A stretch of DNA of 5,808 nucleotides from Limnohabitans sp. (GCA_015657605.1 JACDQO010000391.1:1-5808); one strand, 5' to 3'; positions 1 to 5,525 are shown, counted from the stretch's first letter. Numbers and translations are program-made. Notes: generated by a model not told the origin, from the letters alone.

Positions 1-516
1 CCCCGGTCTTGGCGCGTTGGTATTGGCCTAAATCGGCGCTGGTTCACACTCCCACGCTTGCCCGGCGACGATGCCATTTGGCAAACCCACACCGGTGGTC
101 ATGTTGTCCATCAAGCGAATCAAGCGGTCGGGGTTGGGCGCGCCAGCTTGCAGCAAAACACGGTAGGCCATGACGATCAGGCCATCACCCGCCAACAAGG
201 CCAGCGGCTCGCTGAAAGCCTTGTGCACGGTGGGGCGGCCGCGCCGCGTGTCGGCGTTGTCAAAAGCGGGCATGTCGTCGTGCACCAAAGAAGCGCAATG
301 CATCAACTCCAGAGCCACAGCGGCGGCATTGGTGAGTTCAGGGGCGTCGTCACCACACGCAGTGGCCACGGCCATGCACAGCTGCGGGCGGATGCGCGCA
401 CCGCCCGAAAACACCGCATGCCGCATGGCCGCCACCAGCCGAGGAGGCGCGCCCGTGCCTGCAGCTTGCTCGAAATGCGTGCTCAGGGCTTGTTCAGCGC
501 GTATCAACAGACTCAT
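1..516 (-). CDS. crtE: CrtE-type polyprenyl (geranylgeranyl) diphosphate synthase, 3' partial, apparent frameshift
   Basis: Trans-isoprenyl diphosphate synthases condense isopentenyl diphosphate with allylic diphosphates in the cytoplasm. The CrtE type makes GGPP for carotenoids and the bacteriochlorophyll tail. From the ATG at 516 the protein shows the substrate-binding GGARIRP (residues 38-44) and the first Asp-rich motif HDDMPAFD (79-86), followed by RRGRPTVH (91-98). It then reads GQAWECEP and stops at a TAG (30-28) after 162 residues, about half the usual ~290-300. Moving to another frame at base 34 restores DLGQYQRAKTG up to the window edge, which is the expected family continuation. 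One base therefore appears to be missing between about 34 and 43, either a real mutation or a sequence error. The second Asp-rich motif lies outside the window. I chose ATG 516 because GGAGGT lies just upstream; an in-frame TTG at 543 would sit inside an operator-like palindrome. FPP versus GGPP product length cannot be read here; the CrtE assignment rests on motif style and the PpsR-like sites. Confidence 0.82.
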
Positions 517-519
517 GGG

Positions 520-525
520 ACCTCC
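520..525 (-). promoter_or_regulatory. Ribosome binding site of the crtE-like gene
   Basis: GGAGGT on the minus strand ends 3 bases before the ATG at 516. The spacing is short, but this is the only strong Shine-Dalgarno sequence near the N-terminus. It decides for ATG 516 over the in-frame TTG at 543. Confidence 0.55.
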
Positions 526-537
526 GAGGGGAAGGCC

Positions 538-555
538 TGTCAACCCAAGTTGACT
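538..555. promoter_or_regulatory. Second CrtJ/PpsR-like operator, one base off
   Basis: TGTCAA-N6-TTGACT matches the 590-607 palindrome except at its last base. It lies downstream of the predicted crtE transcription start, inside the untranslated leader. CrtJ/PpsR is known to bind pairs of such sites cooperatively, so a second copy strengthens the assignment. Confidence 0.5.
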
Positions 556-563
556 GGCATAAG

Positions 564-581
564 TGTCAATATAACCTGATA
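564..581. promoter_or_regulatory. Degenerate middle CrtJ/PpsR-like site
   Basis: The left arm TGTCAA (564-569) is intact and the right arm CTGATA (576-581) matches TTGACA at 4 of 6 positions. Its left arm is exactly 26 bp from the left arms of both neighbours (538 and 590). It overlaps the predicted -10 box. Alone it would be unconvincing; the spacing is what makes it notable. Confidence 0.35.
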
Positions 582-595
582 ATCCGTACTGTCAA
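568..595 (-). promoter_or_regulatory. Sigma-70-type promoter for the crtE-like gene
   Basis: On the minus strand a perfect -35 TTGACA (595-590) is followed by a 16-bp spacer and TATATT (573-568), a 5/6 match to the -10 consensus. Transcription would start near base 561, giving a leader of about 45 nt before the ATG at 516. The -35 hexamer is one arm of the perfect palindrome at 590-607, and the -10 overlaps the TGTCAA half-site at 564-569. A repressor bound there would directly block RNA polymerase. Box matches and overlap are seen; use in vivo is inferred. Confidence 0.6.
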
Positions 596-607
596 CCTTT
601 ATTGACA
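590..607. promoter_or_regulatory. CrtJ/PpsR-type operator, perfect palindrome
   Basis: TGTCAA-N6-TTGACA is a perfect inverted repeat and exactly fits TGT-N12-ACA, the established recognition pattern of CrtJ/PpsR, the aerobic/light repressor of photosynthesis genes in purple bacteria. It covers the -35 of the minus-strand promoter and ends 24 bp before the ATG of the divergent small gene, so it could affect both. The repressor gene is not in the window. Confidence 0.65.
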
Positions 608-631
608 CATCCAAGCTTGAAAGGCAAAGCC

Positions 632-820
632 ATGGGGATCTGGTTGGAATTGGGCATTTTTGGATTGGTGTTCGTGTTTGCCTTTTGGCAAATGCACGAC
701 GTGCGCAAGGCCCAAGAGCAAACGCGCCAGCAGCGGGCGCGGGAAAAAGCAGCGCAAGAAGCGCAAGATCAGGAAGCGGCTGCCCAGCAAGCAACTGACG
801 CCACCGACAAGAAGCCGTGA
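632..820 (+). CDS. Small single-span membrane protein of unknown function (62 aa)
   Basis: I do not recognise a family. The ATG at 632 follows AAAGG at 8-9 bases, a reasonable ribosome binding site; an in-frame TTG at 602 lies inside the operator palindrome and is less likely. Residues 4-19 (WLELGIFGLVFVFAFW) form one hydrophobic, aromatic-rich membrane helix. The remaining ~40 residues are a strongly charged Gln/Ala/Glu/Arg-rich tail with helix or coiled-coil character (about 23-55), ending in DKKP. By the positive-inside rule the basic MHDVRKAQ stretch suggests a cytoplasmic C-terminus. The gene is divergent from the crtE-like gene and shares its operator-bearing promoter region. A very weak plus-strand -10 (GATAAT, 578-583) is visible without a good -35. 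A role in photosynthetic membrane or pigment biology is guilt by association only. Low-complexity tails can arise by chance, but the start, site and membrane segment together favour a real gene. Confidence 0.68.
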   Translation: MGIWLELGIFGLVFVFAFWQMHDVRKAQEQTRQQRAREKAAQEAQDQEAAAQQATDATDKKP

Positions 821-847
821 ATCACGCGCCTGTGCCAAAAGGCTTTG

Positions 848-864
848 GGGCGCGTGCCGCGCCC
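848..864. terminator. GC-rich hairpin between convergent genes
   Basis: GGGCGCG-TGC-CGCGCCC is a perfect 7-bp stem with a 3-nt loop. It lies between the stop of the small membrane protein gene (820) and the stop of the ABC exporter gene (884), where a bidirectional terminator would be expected. There is no T-tract on either side, so it is not a textbook intrinsic terminator. Confidence 0.4.
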
Positions 865-883
865 ATCGCCCGCGGGGTGGGGC

Positions 884-2635
884 TTACAAGGGGCTGAACT
901 GCAGTGCAGCCAAGCTGGCGTAAAGGCCGCCTTTGGCTTGCAGTTCGGCGTGGGTGCCCTGCTCCATCAAGCGGCCGCGCTCCAGCACCCAGATCACATC
1001 GGCGCGCTGAACCGTGGCCAAGCGGTGGGCAATGACCAAGGTGGTGCGGCCCACCATGGCTTTGTCCAGCGCAGCCTGCACCATTTTTTCGCTTTGCGCG
1101 TCGAGCGCGCTGGTCGCTTCATCGAGCAGCAAGAGCGGCGGGTTTTTCAAAATGGCCCGTGCAATGGCGATGCGTTGGCGCTGTCCACCCGACAAGCGCA
1201 CGCCCCGGTCGCCCAAATAGGTGTCAAAGCCCTCAGGCAATTCGCGAATGAACTCCTGCGCATAAGCCGCTTCGGCGGCAGCGTGGACGTCTTCGAGGCT
1301 GGCATCGGGTCTGCCGTAGCGGATGTTCTCGATCACGGAGCCCGAAAAAATCACCGGCTCTTGCGGCACGATGGCCATGCGCTCGCGCAGGTCGTGCAGG
1401 CCCATCTGGTCGATCGGCACACCGTCGAGCACGATGCGGCCCGATTGAGGGTCATGAAAACGCATGAGCAAATCGAACAAGGTGGTTTTGCCGGCCCCAC
1501 TGGGCCCCACCACCGCCACGGTTTGGCCTGGGTGGATCTGGCCCGTGAGCTGGTCCAGCGCCCAGGTGTCGGGTCGCGAGGGGTAATGAAAGCGCACCGA
1601 TTCCAGCTGCAGCGATGAGCCGCCTTGCGGCCAGGGCGCTTGCTGCGGCTGGGGCGCGATCTTGAGATTCGACTCGGTGTGCAACAACTCCATCAAGCGC
1701 TCGGTCGCGCCGGCTGCGCGCAACATGTCGCCATACACCTCGCCCAGCACCGCAAAAGCACTGGCCAACAAGATGACATAGAACACGGTCTCGCCCAATT
1801 GGCCTGCGGTGCTGGTGCCCGCCCGCACCGCCAAAGTGCCCATGTACAGGCCCCAGAGCAAGACGGCGCTCGATGCCATGATGATGAAGCCCACCAGCAC
1901 CGCGCGTGCACGGATGCGGCCTAAAGCGGAGCTCAAGGCGCGCAGGGTGGAGTCGATAAAGCGGCGCGTTTCGCGGCCCTCGGCGGTGTAGCTTTGCACC
2001 ACACTGATGGCGTTGAGCACCTCGGAGGCGATGGCGCTCGAATCGGCCACGCGGTCTTGGTTGGTGCGTGAGAGGCGGCGCACGCGGCGACCCAAATAGA
2101 CGCTCGGGAAAATCACCGCCACCAGCACCGCCACCACCTGCAGCATCAAGATGGGGTTGGTCCACACCAACATGATCAGCGCCCCCGCACCCATGACCAG
2201 GTTACGCAAGCCCATCGAGAACGAAGAGCCCACCACGGTTTGCACCAAGGTGGTGTCGTTGGTCAGGCGCGAGAGCACCTCGCCCGACTGCGTGGTTTCA
2301 AAGAAAGCAGGGCTTTGCTTGAGCACATGGCCGTACACCGCATTGCGCAGGTCGGCGGTGATGCGCTCACCCAGCCAGCTCACGGTGTAGTAACGCCCTG
2401 CCGAAAACACCGCCAAAGCCGCTGCCACGCCAAACAGCTGTAAAAAATTGCCCGACAACTGCTCGGCCGGTGCGCCACTGGCCAGGCCCTGATCGATCAG
2501 CTGGCGCAAGACCCAGGGAAAGGCCAGCGTGGTGCCTGCGGCCAACAAGAGGAACAAGGCTGCTACACCCAAGGCCGCGCGGTAAGGCTTGAGAAAAGGG
2601 ACCAGGCCCGAAAGCGATTTGGGAGAAGTAGCCAT
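884..2635 (-). CDS. ABC half-exporter, permease fused to ATPase (MsbA/LmrA type)
   Basis: This 583-residue protein has the usual length and order of a type IV ABC half-exporter that works as a homodimer or heterodimer in the inner membrane, using ATP to move lipids, drugs or peptides outward. Six hydrophobic spans lie near residues 22-44, 64-84, 141-162, 163-181, 247-271 and 280-300. The nucleotide-binding domain follows: A-loop Tyr351, Walker A GPSGAGKTT (377-385), Q-loop Gln425, signature LSGGQRQR (481-488), Walker B LLLLDE (501-506) with catalytic Glu506, D-loop SALD (509-512) and H-loop His537. All catalytic residues are present, so it should be active. The substrate cannot be read from sequence. 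Nothing indicates it is the essential lipid A flippase MsbA rather than a multidrug-type paralogue. No strong Shine-Dalgarno sequence precedes the ATG at 2635. The oxidoreductase gene lies 111 bp upstream on the same strand. Confidence 0.93.
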   Translation of the reverse strand: MATSPKSLSGLVPFLKPYRAALGVAALFLLLAAGTTLAFPWVLRQLIDQGLASGAPAEQLSGNFLQLFGVAAALAVFSAGRYYTVSWLGERITADLRNAVYGHVLKQSPAFFETTQSGEVLSRLTNDTTLVQTVVGSSFSMGLRNLVMGAGALIMLVWTNPILMLQVVAVLVAVIFPSVYLGRRVRRLSRTNQDRVADSSAIASEVLNAISVVQSYTAEGRETRRFIDSTLRALSSALGRIRARAVLVGFIIMASSAVLLWGLYMGTLAVRAGTSTAGQLGETVFYVILLASAFAVLGEVYGDMLRAAGATERLMELLHTESNLKIAPQPQQAPWPQGGSSLQLESVRFHYPSRPDTWALDQLTGQIHPGQTVAVVGPSGAGKTTLFDLLMRFHDPQSGRIVLDGVPIDQMGLHDLRERMAIVPQEPVIFSGSVIENIRYGRPDASLEDVHAAAEAAYAQEFIRELPEGFDTYLGDRGVRLSGGQRQRIAIARAILKNPPLLLLDEATSALDAQSEKMVQAALDKAMVGRTTLVIAHRLATVQRADVIWVLERGRLMEQGTHAELQAKGGLYASLAALQFSPL

Positions 2636-2643
2636 GAACGATC

Positions 2644-2674
2644 AAAAAAACCAAAGCAACGAGAAGGTGCCTTT
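2644..2674 (-). terminator. Weak hairpin plus T7 run ahead of the ABC exporter gene
   Basis: On the minus strand AAAGGCA (2674-2668) can pair with TGCTTT (2658-2653), with one bulged G and a 9-nt loop. GG and seven Ts (2650-2644) follow. It sits 9 bases before the exporter ATG, so it may end the oxidoreductase transcript or act as a leader attenuator. The stem is short and A/T-rich, so the call is tentative. Confidence 0.25.
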
Positions 2675-2710
2675 AAAGCCCTTCAAGCATAACGGCAAAC
2701 CTCGACGCGT

Positions 2711-2737
2711 CTGGCCAGCACACGCAGGCGTGGCCAG
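2711..2737. repeat. Inverted repeat after the oxidoreductase stop
   Basis: CTGGCCA (2711-2717) and TGGCCAG (2731-2737) form a perfect 7-bp inverted repeat with a 13-nt loop, starting 10 bases after the oxidoreductase stop codon on the minus strand. It may be a 3' mRNA-stabilising hairpin or a Rho-dependent end. No T-run follows it. Confidence 0.35.
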
Positions 2738-2746
2738 TGGCCCGGC

Positions 2747-3733
2747 TCACAGATCGATCACCACGTTGCCCACCAACTGACCCGCCTCGACGCTGCGATG
2801 CGCCTGGGCCACTTGGTCCAGCGCAAAGCGTTGGCCGATGCTGTGCTGCAGTTGGCCCTTGTCCAACATCTGAGACAAACGCGCCAAAGCTTGCAGCCGG
2901 TCGGCTGGGGTCAAGTCGTACACCAAAAAGAACTTCACACCCATGGACTGAAACAGCCAAGGGCGAAAAGGCAAGCTCACCTCCAAAGCGTTCGAGCCAT
3001 AACAGATCACCTGGCCATGGGGCGACAAAGCGCCTTCTGCCGCAATGCGTGCGGTGCTCGAGAAGTCCATGTCGATGATCACATCGGCACCACGTCCCTG
3101 GGTGAGGTCCTTGACCCGCTCGGGCACCGATTCGGTCTTGTAAAAAATGGCCTCTTGCATGCCGGCAGCGCGGGCATGTGCGGCCTTGGCCTCAGAGCCC
3201 ACCGTGCCGATCACCCGGCCCCCGGCCAACGTCACCATTTGCGTGATGTAGTGCCCCACGGCCGAAGAAGCCGCGGTCACCAGCACGGTCTGCCCGCGCA
3301 AATCGCCGGCCATGCGCTCGGCCAAGATCACCGCCTGCACCGCCGTCAAACCCGGAATGCCCATGCAAGCACCCGCTGCAAAGTCAGTGCCTTCGGGCAA
3401 AAGCACCGCCTGCTCGGAAGGCAGCGCGATGTACTCGGCGCAAGTGCCCAAGGGCCGCTGCCACTGGCCGTTCCAAATCCAAACCCGCTCGCCCACACGG
3501 TCAGCAGACACGCCCGAACCCACGGCCTCGATCACACCGGCCCCATCGCTGTGGGGCACGATCAAGGGGTCTGACAAAGGCCGAGCACGGCGCGACTTGA
3601 CATCCGAGGGGTTCACACCCGACGTGGCCAAGCGCACCAACACCTCCCCGGCTTGTGGGCTGGGGGTGGGCAACTCGCCCACCTGCATCACGTCTTGCGC
3701 TTCACCATTGGCGCTGTACCAAGCTGCTTTCAT
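2747..3733 (-). CDS. Quinone oxidoreductase-type MDR protein, NAD(P)H-dependent, zinc-free
   Basis: This 328-residue protein belongs to the medium-chain dehydrogenase/reductase superfamily, quinone reductase/enoyl reductase branch. These are cytoplasmic enzymes that use NADPH to reduce quinones or activated double bonds. The N-terminal GroES-like domain contains GVNPSDVKSR (39-48) and HSDGAGVIEAVG (61-72). The Rossmann domain has the nucleotide-binding AASSAVG (154-160), which stands in for the GxGxxG of zinc alcohol dehydrogenases, and GADVIIDM (215-222). The zinc ligands and the four-cysteine structural zinc loop of classical alcohol dehydrogenases are absent; the only cysteines are Cys98, Cys123 and Cys244. 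Length matches the family. I start at ATG 3733 because MKAAWY is the usual N-terminus of this family; an upstream in-frame start at 3805 would add 24 unrelated residues. The Shine-Dalgarno sequence is weak (AAGAAAG). The substrate is unknown. Confidence 0.88.
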   Translation of the reverse strand: MKAAWYSANGEAQDVMQVGELPTPSPQAGEVLVRLATSGVNPSDVKSRRARPLSDPLIVPHSDGAGVIEAVGSGVSADRVGERVWIWNGQWQRPLGTCAEYIALPSEQAVLLPEGTDFAAGACMGIPGLTAVQAVILAERMAGDLRGQTVLVTAASSAVGHYITQMVTLAGGRVIGTVGSEAKAAHARAAGMQEAIFYKTESVPERVKDLTQGRGADVIIDMDFSSTARIAAEGALSPHGQVICYGSNALEVSLPFRPWLFQSMGVKFFLVYDLTPADRLQALARLSQMLDKGQLQHSIGQRFALDQVAQAHRSVEAGQLVGNVVIDL

Positions 3734-3811
3734 GCGGCACTTTCTTGAGAAATCTTTATCTGTTCGGAGGTGCACAGGCCATGCACAGCCGATCCAAACC
3801 GTCAATCATGA

Positions 3812-3829
3812 TGCCAGAAACCCCTGGCA
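3812..3829. promoter_or_regulatory. Perfect 18-bp inverted repeat in a divergent intergenic region
   Basis: TGCCAG-AAACCC-CTGGCA has perfect 6-bp arms around a 6-bp centre. It lies near the middle of the 181-bp region between the oxidoreductase ATG (3733, minus) and the DUF2237 ATG (3915, plus), about 80-95 bp from each. That is a typical place for an operator serving both genes. No convincing sigma-70 promoter could be read in either direction, and no regulator is assigned. Confidence 0.35.
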
Positions 3830-3914
3830 CCGAAGTCGTATTTGACGCCTACAAGACAGCCCCGGCACGGGACCACACAATACGCATCCTCTCAACCCCT
3901 GTTCTTGGATTCTC

Positions 3915-4289
3915 ATGACTCGCTCCGGCTTGAACGTTCTCGGTGGCGAATTGATCCCCTGCTCTTATGACCCGCTCACGGGTTATTACAGGGACGGTTG
4001 CTGCAACACCAGTGATGAAGATGTGGGCACCCACGTGGTCTGCGCCAAAGTGACCCAAGATTTTTTGAATTACTCGCGCTCGCGTGGCAACGATTTGATG
4101 ACACCACGGCCCGAGCACCGCTTTGCGGGCCTGAAGGCGGGTGACCGGTGGTGTCTGTGTGCCATGCGCTGGCTGGAAGCTTTTCAGGCGGGCGTTGCAC
4201 CCCATGTGATTTTAGAAAGCACGCACCAAAAAGCCCTTGAGTACGTCACCTTGGAACAACTGCGTGAATTTGCCTGGGAGCCGCACTGA
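3915..4289 (+). CDS. DUF2237 family protein, cysteine-rich, function unknown
   Basis: The 124-residue protein is full length for the DUF2237 family, small soluble bacterial proteins with no established biochemical role. The family pattern is clear: NVLGGELIPCSYDPLTGYYR near the N-terminus (7-26), then DGCCNTSDEDVGTH (27-40), NDLMTPRPEHRFAGLKAGDRWCLCA (59-83) and APHVILESTHQKALEYV (95-111). It has six cysteines (16, 29, 30, 43, 80, 82), including a CC pair and a CxC pair. That would suit metal or redox chemistry, but this is inference. No signal peptide is visible. The ATG at 3915 lacks a good Shine-Dalgarno sequence, yet the family motif starts at residue 7, so there is no room for a much later start. 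Its 3' end converges with the Rrf2 gene, 12 bases away. Confidence 0.9.
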   Translation: MTRSGLNVLGGELIPCSYDPLTGYYRDGCCNTSDEDVGTHVVCAKVTQDFLNYSRSRGNDLMTPRPEHRFAGLKAGDRWCLCAMRWLEAFQAGVAPHVILESTHQKALEYVTLEQLREFAWEPH

Positions 4290-4297
4290 AGGCGGCT
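4279..4297. terminator. Short hairpin spanning the DUF2237 stop codon
   Basis: AGCCGC (4279-4284) and GCGGCT (4292-4297) form a 6-bp stem whose loop contains the TGA stop. It is the only visible structure between two convergent genes whose stops are 12 bases apart. There is no T-tract, so termination here would be inefficient or Rho-dependent. Confidence 0.25.
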
Positions 4298-4301
4298 GGG
4301 C

Positions 4302-4796
4302 TCACATCATCATGCTGAGCTGAAACACCGAGTTGGGCGCGCGCGGCATGACCGGTGGCGGCAAAGGCTTCAAACGGAACTGACCCATCATGGACGTCAC
4401 CCGTGCATCACGGGGCATGAAGGGAACCGCCACATCGGCCAAGGTTTGCGCCTGCAGCAAGGCCTGCATGTTGTCCTGAATGCCCGTCTCAAGGGCTTTC
4501 ATGGGGTGGTCAGCATCCGGGTAAAGCTTGTCAAAACTGTGCACCTCTTCAAAGTGCTTCACCACATCCCACAAACTGATCTCTTCGGGGTTGCCGCGAA
4601 TTTGATAGCCACCGCCCGGACCGCGGTGGGCGCGGATCAGACCGGCTTCGCGCAGCTCTTTGAGGATGGATTCGGTGTACGAAGAAGACAAAGACAGACC
4701 GCTGGCGATCTCTTCGGTGGTCACGTGTTTGATGACCGAGCGGGAGGTGATGAACACAGCGATGTCAAGGGCTTTGACGGTTTTCTTCTGGATCAT
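4302..4796 (-). CDS. Rrf2-family transcriptional regulator without cysteines
   Basis: This 164-residue protein has the Rrf2/IscR/NsrR winged-helix fold: a helix-turn-helix near 25-53 (TTEEIASGL...SILKELREAGLI), the wing RGPGGGYQ (58-65), and the ISLWDVVKHFEE helix (73-84) that begins the dimerisation segment. Rrf2 proteins bind palindromic DNA as dimers, and many sense Fe-S status or NO through three conserved cysteines near residues 90-105. This protein has no cysteine at all, so a cysteine-ligated [2Fe-2S] cluster is ruled out. It either lacks a cluster, uses other ligands, or senses something else. The tail (142-164) is Pro-rich and ends in MMM, which is unusual. GGAGAA (4806-4801) precedes the ATG, an excellent start. 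A palindrome in its own promoter suggests autoregulation. Its target genes are unknown; neither neighbour is an isc, suf or NO-detoxification gene. Confidence 0.9.
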   Translation of the reverse strand: MIQKKTVKALDIAVFITSRSVIKHVTTEEIASGLSLSSSYTESILKELREAGLIRAHRGPGGGYQIRGNPEEISLWDVVKHFEEVHSFDKLYPDADHPMKALETGIQDNMQALLQAQTLADVAVPFMPRDARVTSMMGQFRLKPLPPPVMPRAPNSVFQLSMMM

Positions 4797-4820
4797 GGTC
4801 TTCTCCGTTAACGATGAGAT

Positions 4821-4848
4821 ATTCTATGACTATACAGTCACAAAACAA
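4821..4848 (-). promoter_or_regulatory. Candidate promoter of the Rrf2 regulator gene
   Basis: On the minus strand TTGTTT (4848-4843) and TAGAAT (4826-4821, 5/6 match) are 16 bp apart. Transcription would start about 15-20 bases before the Shine-Dalgarno sequence. The -35 is weak, so activity is inferred mainly from position. Confidence 0.4.
4827..4840. promoter_or_regulatory. Palindromic candidate operator in the Rrf2 promoter spacer
   Basis: TGACT-ATAC-AGTCA is a perfect inverted repeat, extending to 18 bp (4825-4842) with one mismatch. It fills the spacer between the candidate -35 and -10 of the Rrf2 gene. Rrf2 regulators often repress their own genes, so this is the best guess for an autoregulatory site. 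Confidence 0.45.
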
Positions 4849-4955
4849 CCATTTATTTTCTGAAATAACTTTTCGCCGACCACAATGGTTTCTTTAGCAC
4901 TACAAAAACCTGAGCGCTTTGCCTGTTCGCCCGCATGCTTAAAAGGCCTGTTGGC

Positions 4956-5525
4956 ATGAAACGGCATGTGGCCGCCATATTGGTTTTGCTCACCACCGCC
5001 GTGGTGATCGACAACCATGTGGACTGGGAGCGGCTGGATGGCCGCCGCTTGTTGTCGGTGAGTGGCCAGCGCTTTGATGTGACCGGCTGGGCAGCCGAAC
5101 AGGCGCTGGCTTGGCGCCGTGATTGCAGCCAGCTGGCCCCCCTGCCGACTGGGATCGAGCCCAGCAGCCGAACAGGTGTTGGAGTCATTCGCCAGCACAG
5201 CCTGCCCGACTCGCAAAGTGCACGGGGCTTGCAAATCCGTCAGTTGGGCGATTGGGTTGTGGCAGAGGTCACTTTTGACACCCTCAAGCCCGCACTGGTG
5301 GTCTTGCGGCAGCAAGGCGGCCAATGGCGCGTACAAGACCGTGCCGTGTGGAGCGGCTCAACCGCCCCTTGGAACAGTGCGCACTTTGTGCGCCGATACC
5401 TGCGCCAGCAAGCGCCCGATTTGCCGCAAGCTTTGCTGGACTGCACCGACATCGACCCCGTGCGGTATGGGCCAGGGCCTGGTGGGCTGGGGCCTGCACC
5501 ATCGAACAGGACCCTGCTGCCATGA
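4956..5525 (+). CDS. Unknown exported or membrane-anchored protein, upstream of photolyase
   Basis: I do not recognise a family. I chose the ATG at 4956 over 4935 because AAAAGG ends 9 bases before it; this gives 189 residues. The N-terminus MKRHVAAILVLLTTAVVI is a basic start followed by a hydrophobic run (5-18), which fits an uncleaved anchor or a short signal peptide; no clear AxA cleavage site is seen. The rest should be periplasmic: a mixed, likely beta-rich region (33-130) including QIRQLGDWVVAEVTFD and ALVVLRQQGGQWRVQDRAVW, two cysteines (57 and 163) that could form a disulphide, and a Gly/Pro-rich end. The strand-like LVVLRQQGGQWRVQDRAVW resembles the hairpins of small NTF2-like or lipocalin-like domains, but that is a weak impression. 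Its stop overlaps the photolyase start (ATGA), so the two are probably co-transcribed and translationally coupled. Confidence 0.75.
   Translation: MKRHVAAILVLLTTAVVIDNHVDWERLDGRRLLSVSGQRFDVTGWAAEQALAWRRDCSQLAPLPTGIEPSSRTGVGVIRQHSLPDSQSARGLQIRQLGDWVVAEVTFDTLKPALVVLRQQGGQWRVQDRAVWSGSTAPWNSAHFVRRYLRQQAPDLPQALLDCTDIDPVRYGPGPGGLGPAPSNRTLLP

Noticed and set aside
541..543. TTG as an upstream start for the crtE-like gene
   Set aside because: It lies in the operator-like palindrome, adds nine residues that translate the Shine-Dalgarno region, and has no ribosome binding site of its own.
58..579. Plus-strand frames opposite the crtE-like gene (58-579 and 170-553)
   Set aside because: The minus strand carries the conserved HDDMPAFD and RRGRP motifs; the opposite frames show no motif and run through the operator region.
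845..1618. Long open plus-strand frame opposite the ABC exporter (257 codons)
   Set aside because: It is antisense to the intact, motif-complete ATPase domain, has no recognisable motifs or ribosome binding site, and is His/Gln/Arg-rich as expected for a shadow frame in GC-rich DNA.
1452..2165. Alternative minus-strand frame inside the ABC exporter (237 codons)
   Set aside because: It overlaps the real gene in another frame and encodes low-complexity Gly/Ala/Arg/His sequence without domain features.
2798..3574. Long plus-strand frame opposite the oxidoreductase, and a second one at 3312-3845
   Set aside because: Both are antisense to a full-length MDR gene with clear motifs; their composition (His/Gln/Arg- or Pro/Ser-rich) is typical of mirror frames.
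3771..3788. Short direct repeat GTGCACAG / ATGCACAG upstream of the oxidoreductase gene
   Set aside because: Two 7-base copies in GC-rich DNA are easily due to chance and do not line up with a promoter.
3842..3847. TTGACG as a -35 box for the DUF2237 gene
   Set aside because: No -10-like hexamer occurs 15-19 bp downstream; the sequence there is GC-rich.
4446..4811. Plus-strand frame opposite the Rrf2 regulator (121 codons)
   Set aside because: The minus-strand Rrf2 fold with its GGAGAA ribosome binding site is convincing; the opposite frame has no features.
4830..5336. Minus-strand frames at 4830-5336 and 5240-5785
   Set aside because: They oppose the unknown plus-strand gene and the photolyase start, where the plus strand has a good ribosome binding site, a signal-like N-terminus and the photolyase signature. 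They show only Gln/His/Ser/Arg-rich shadow sequence.
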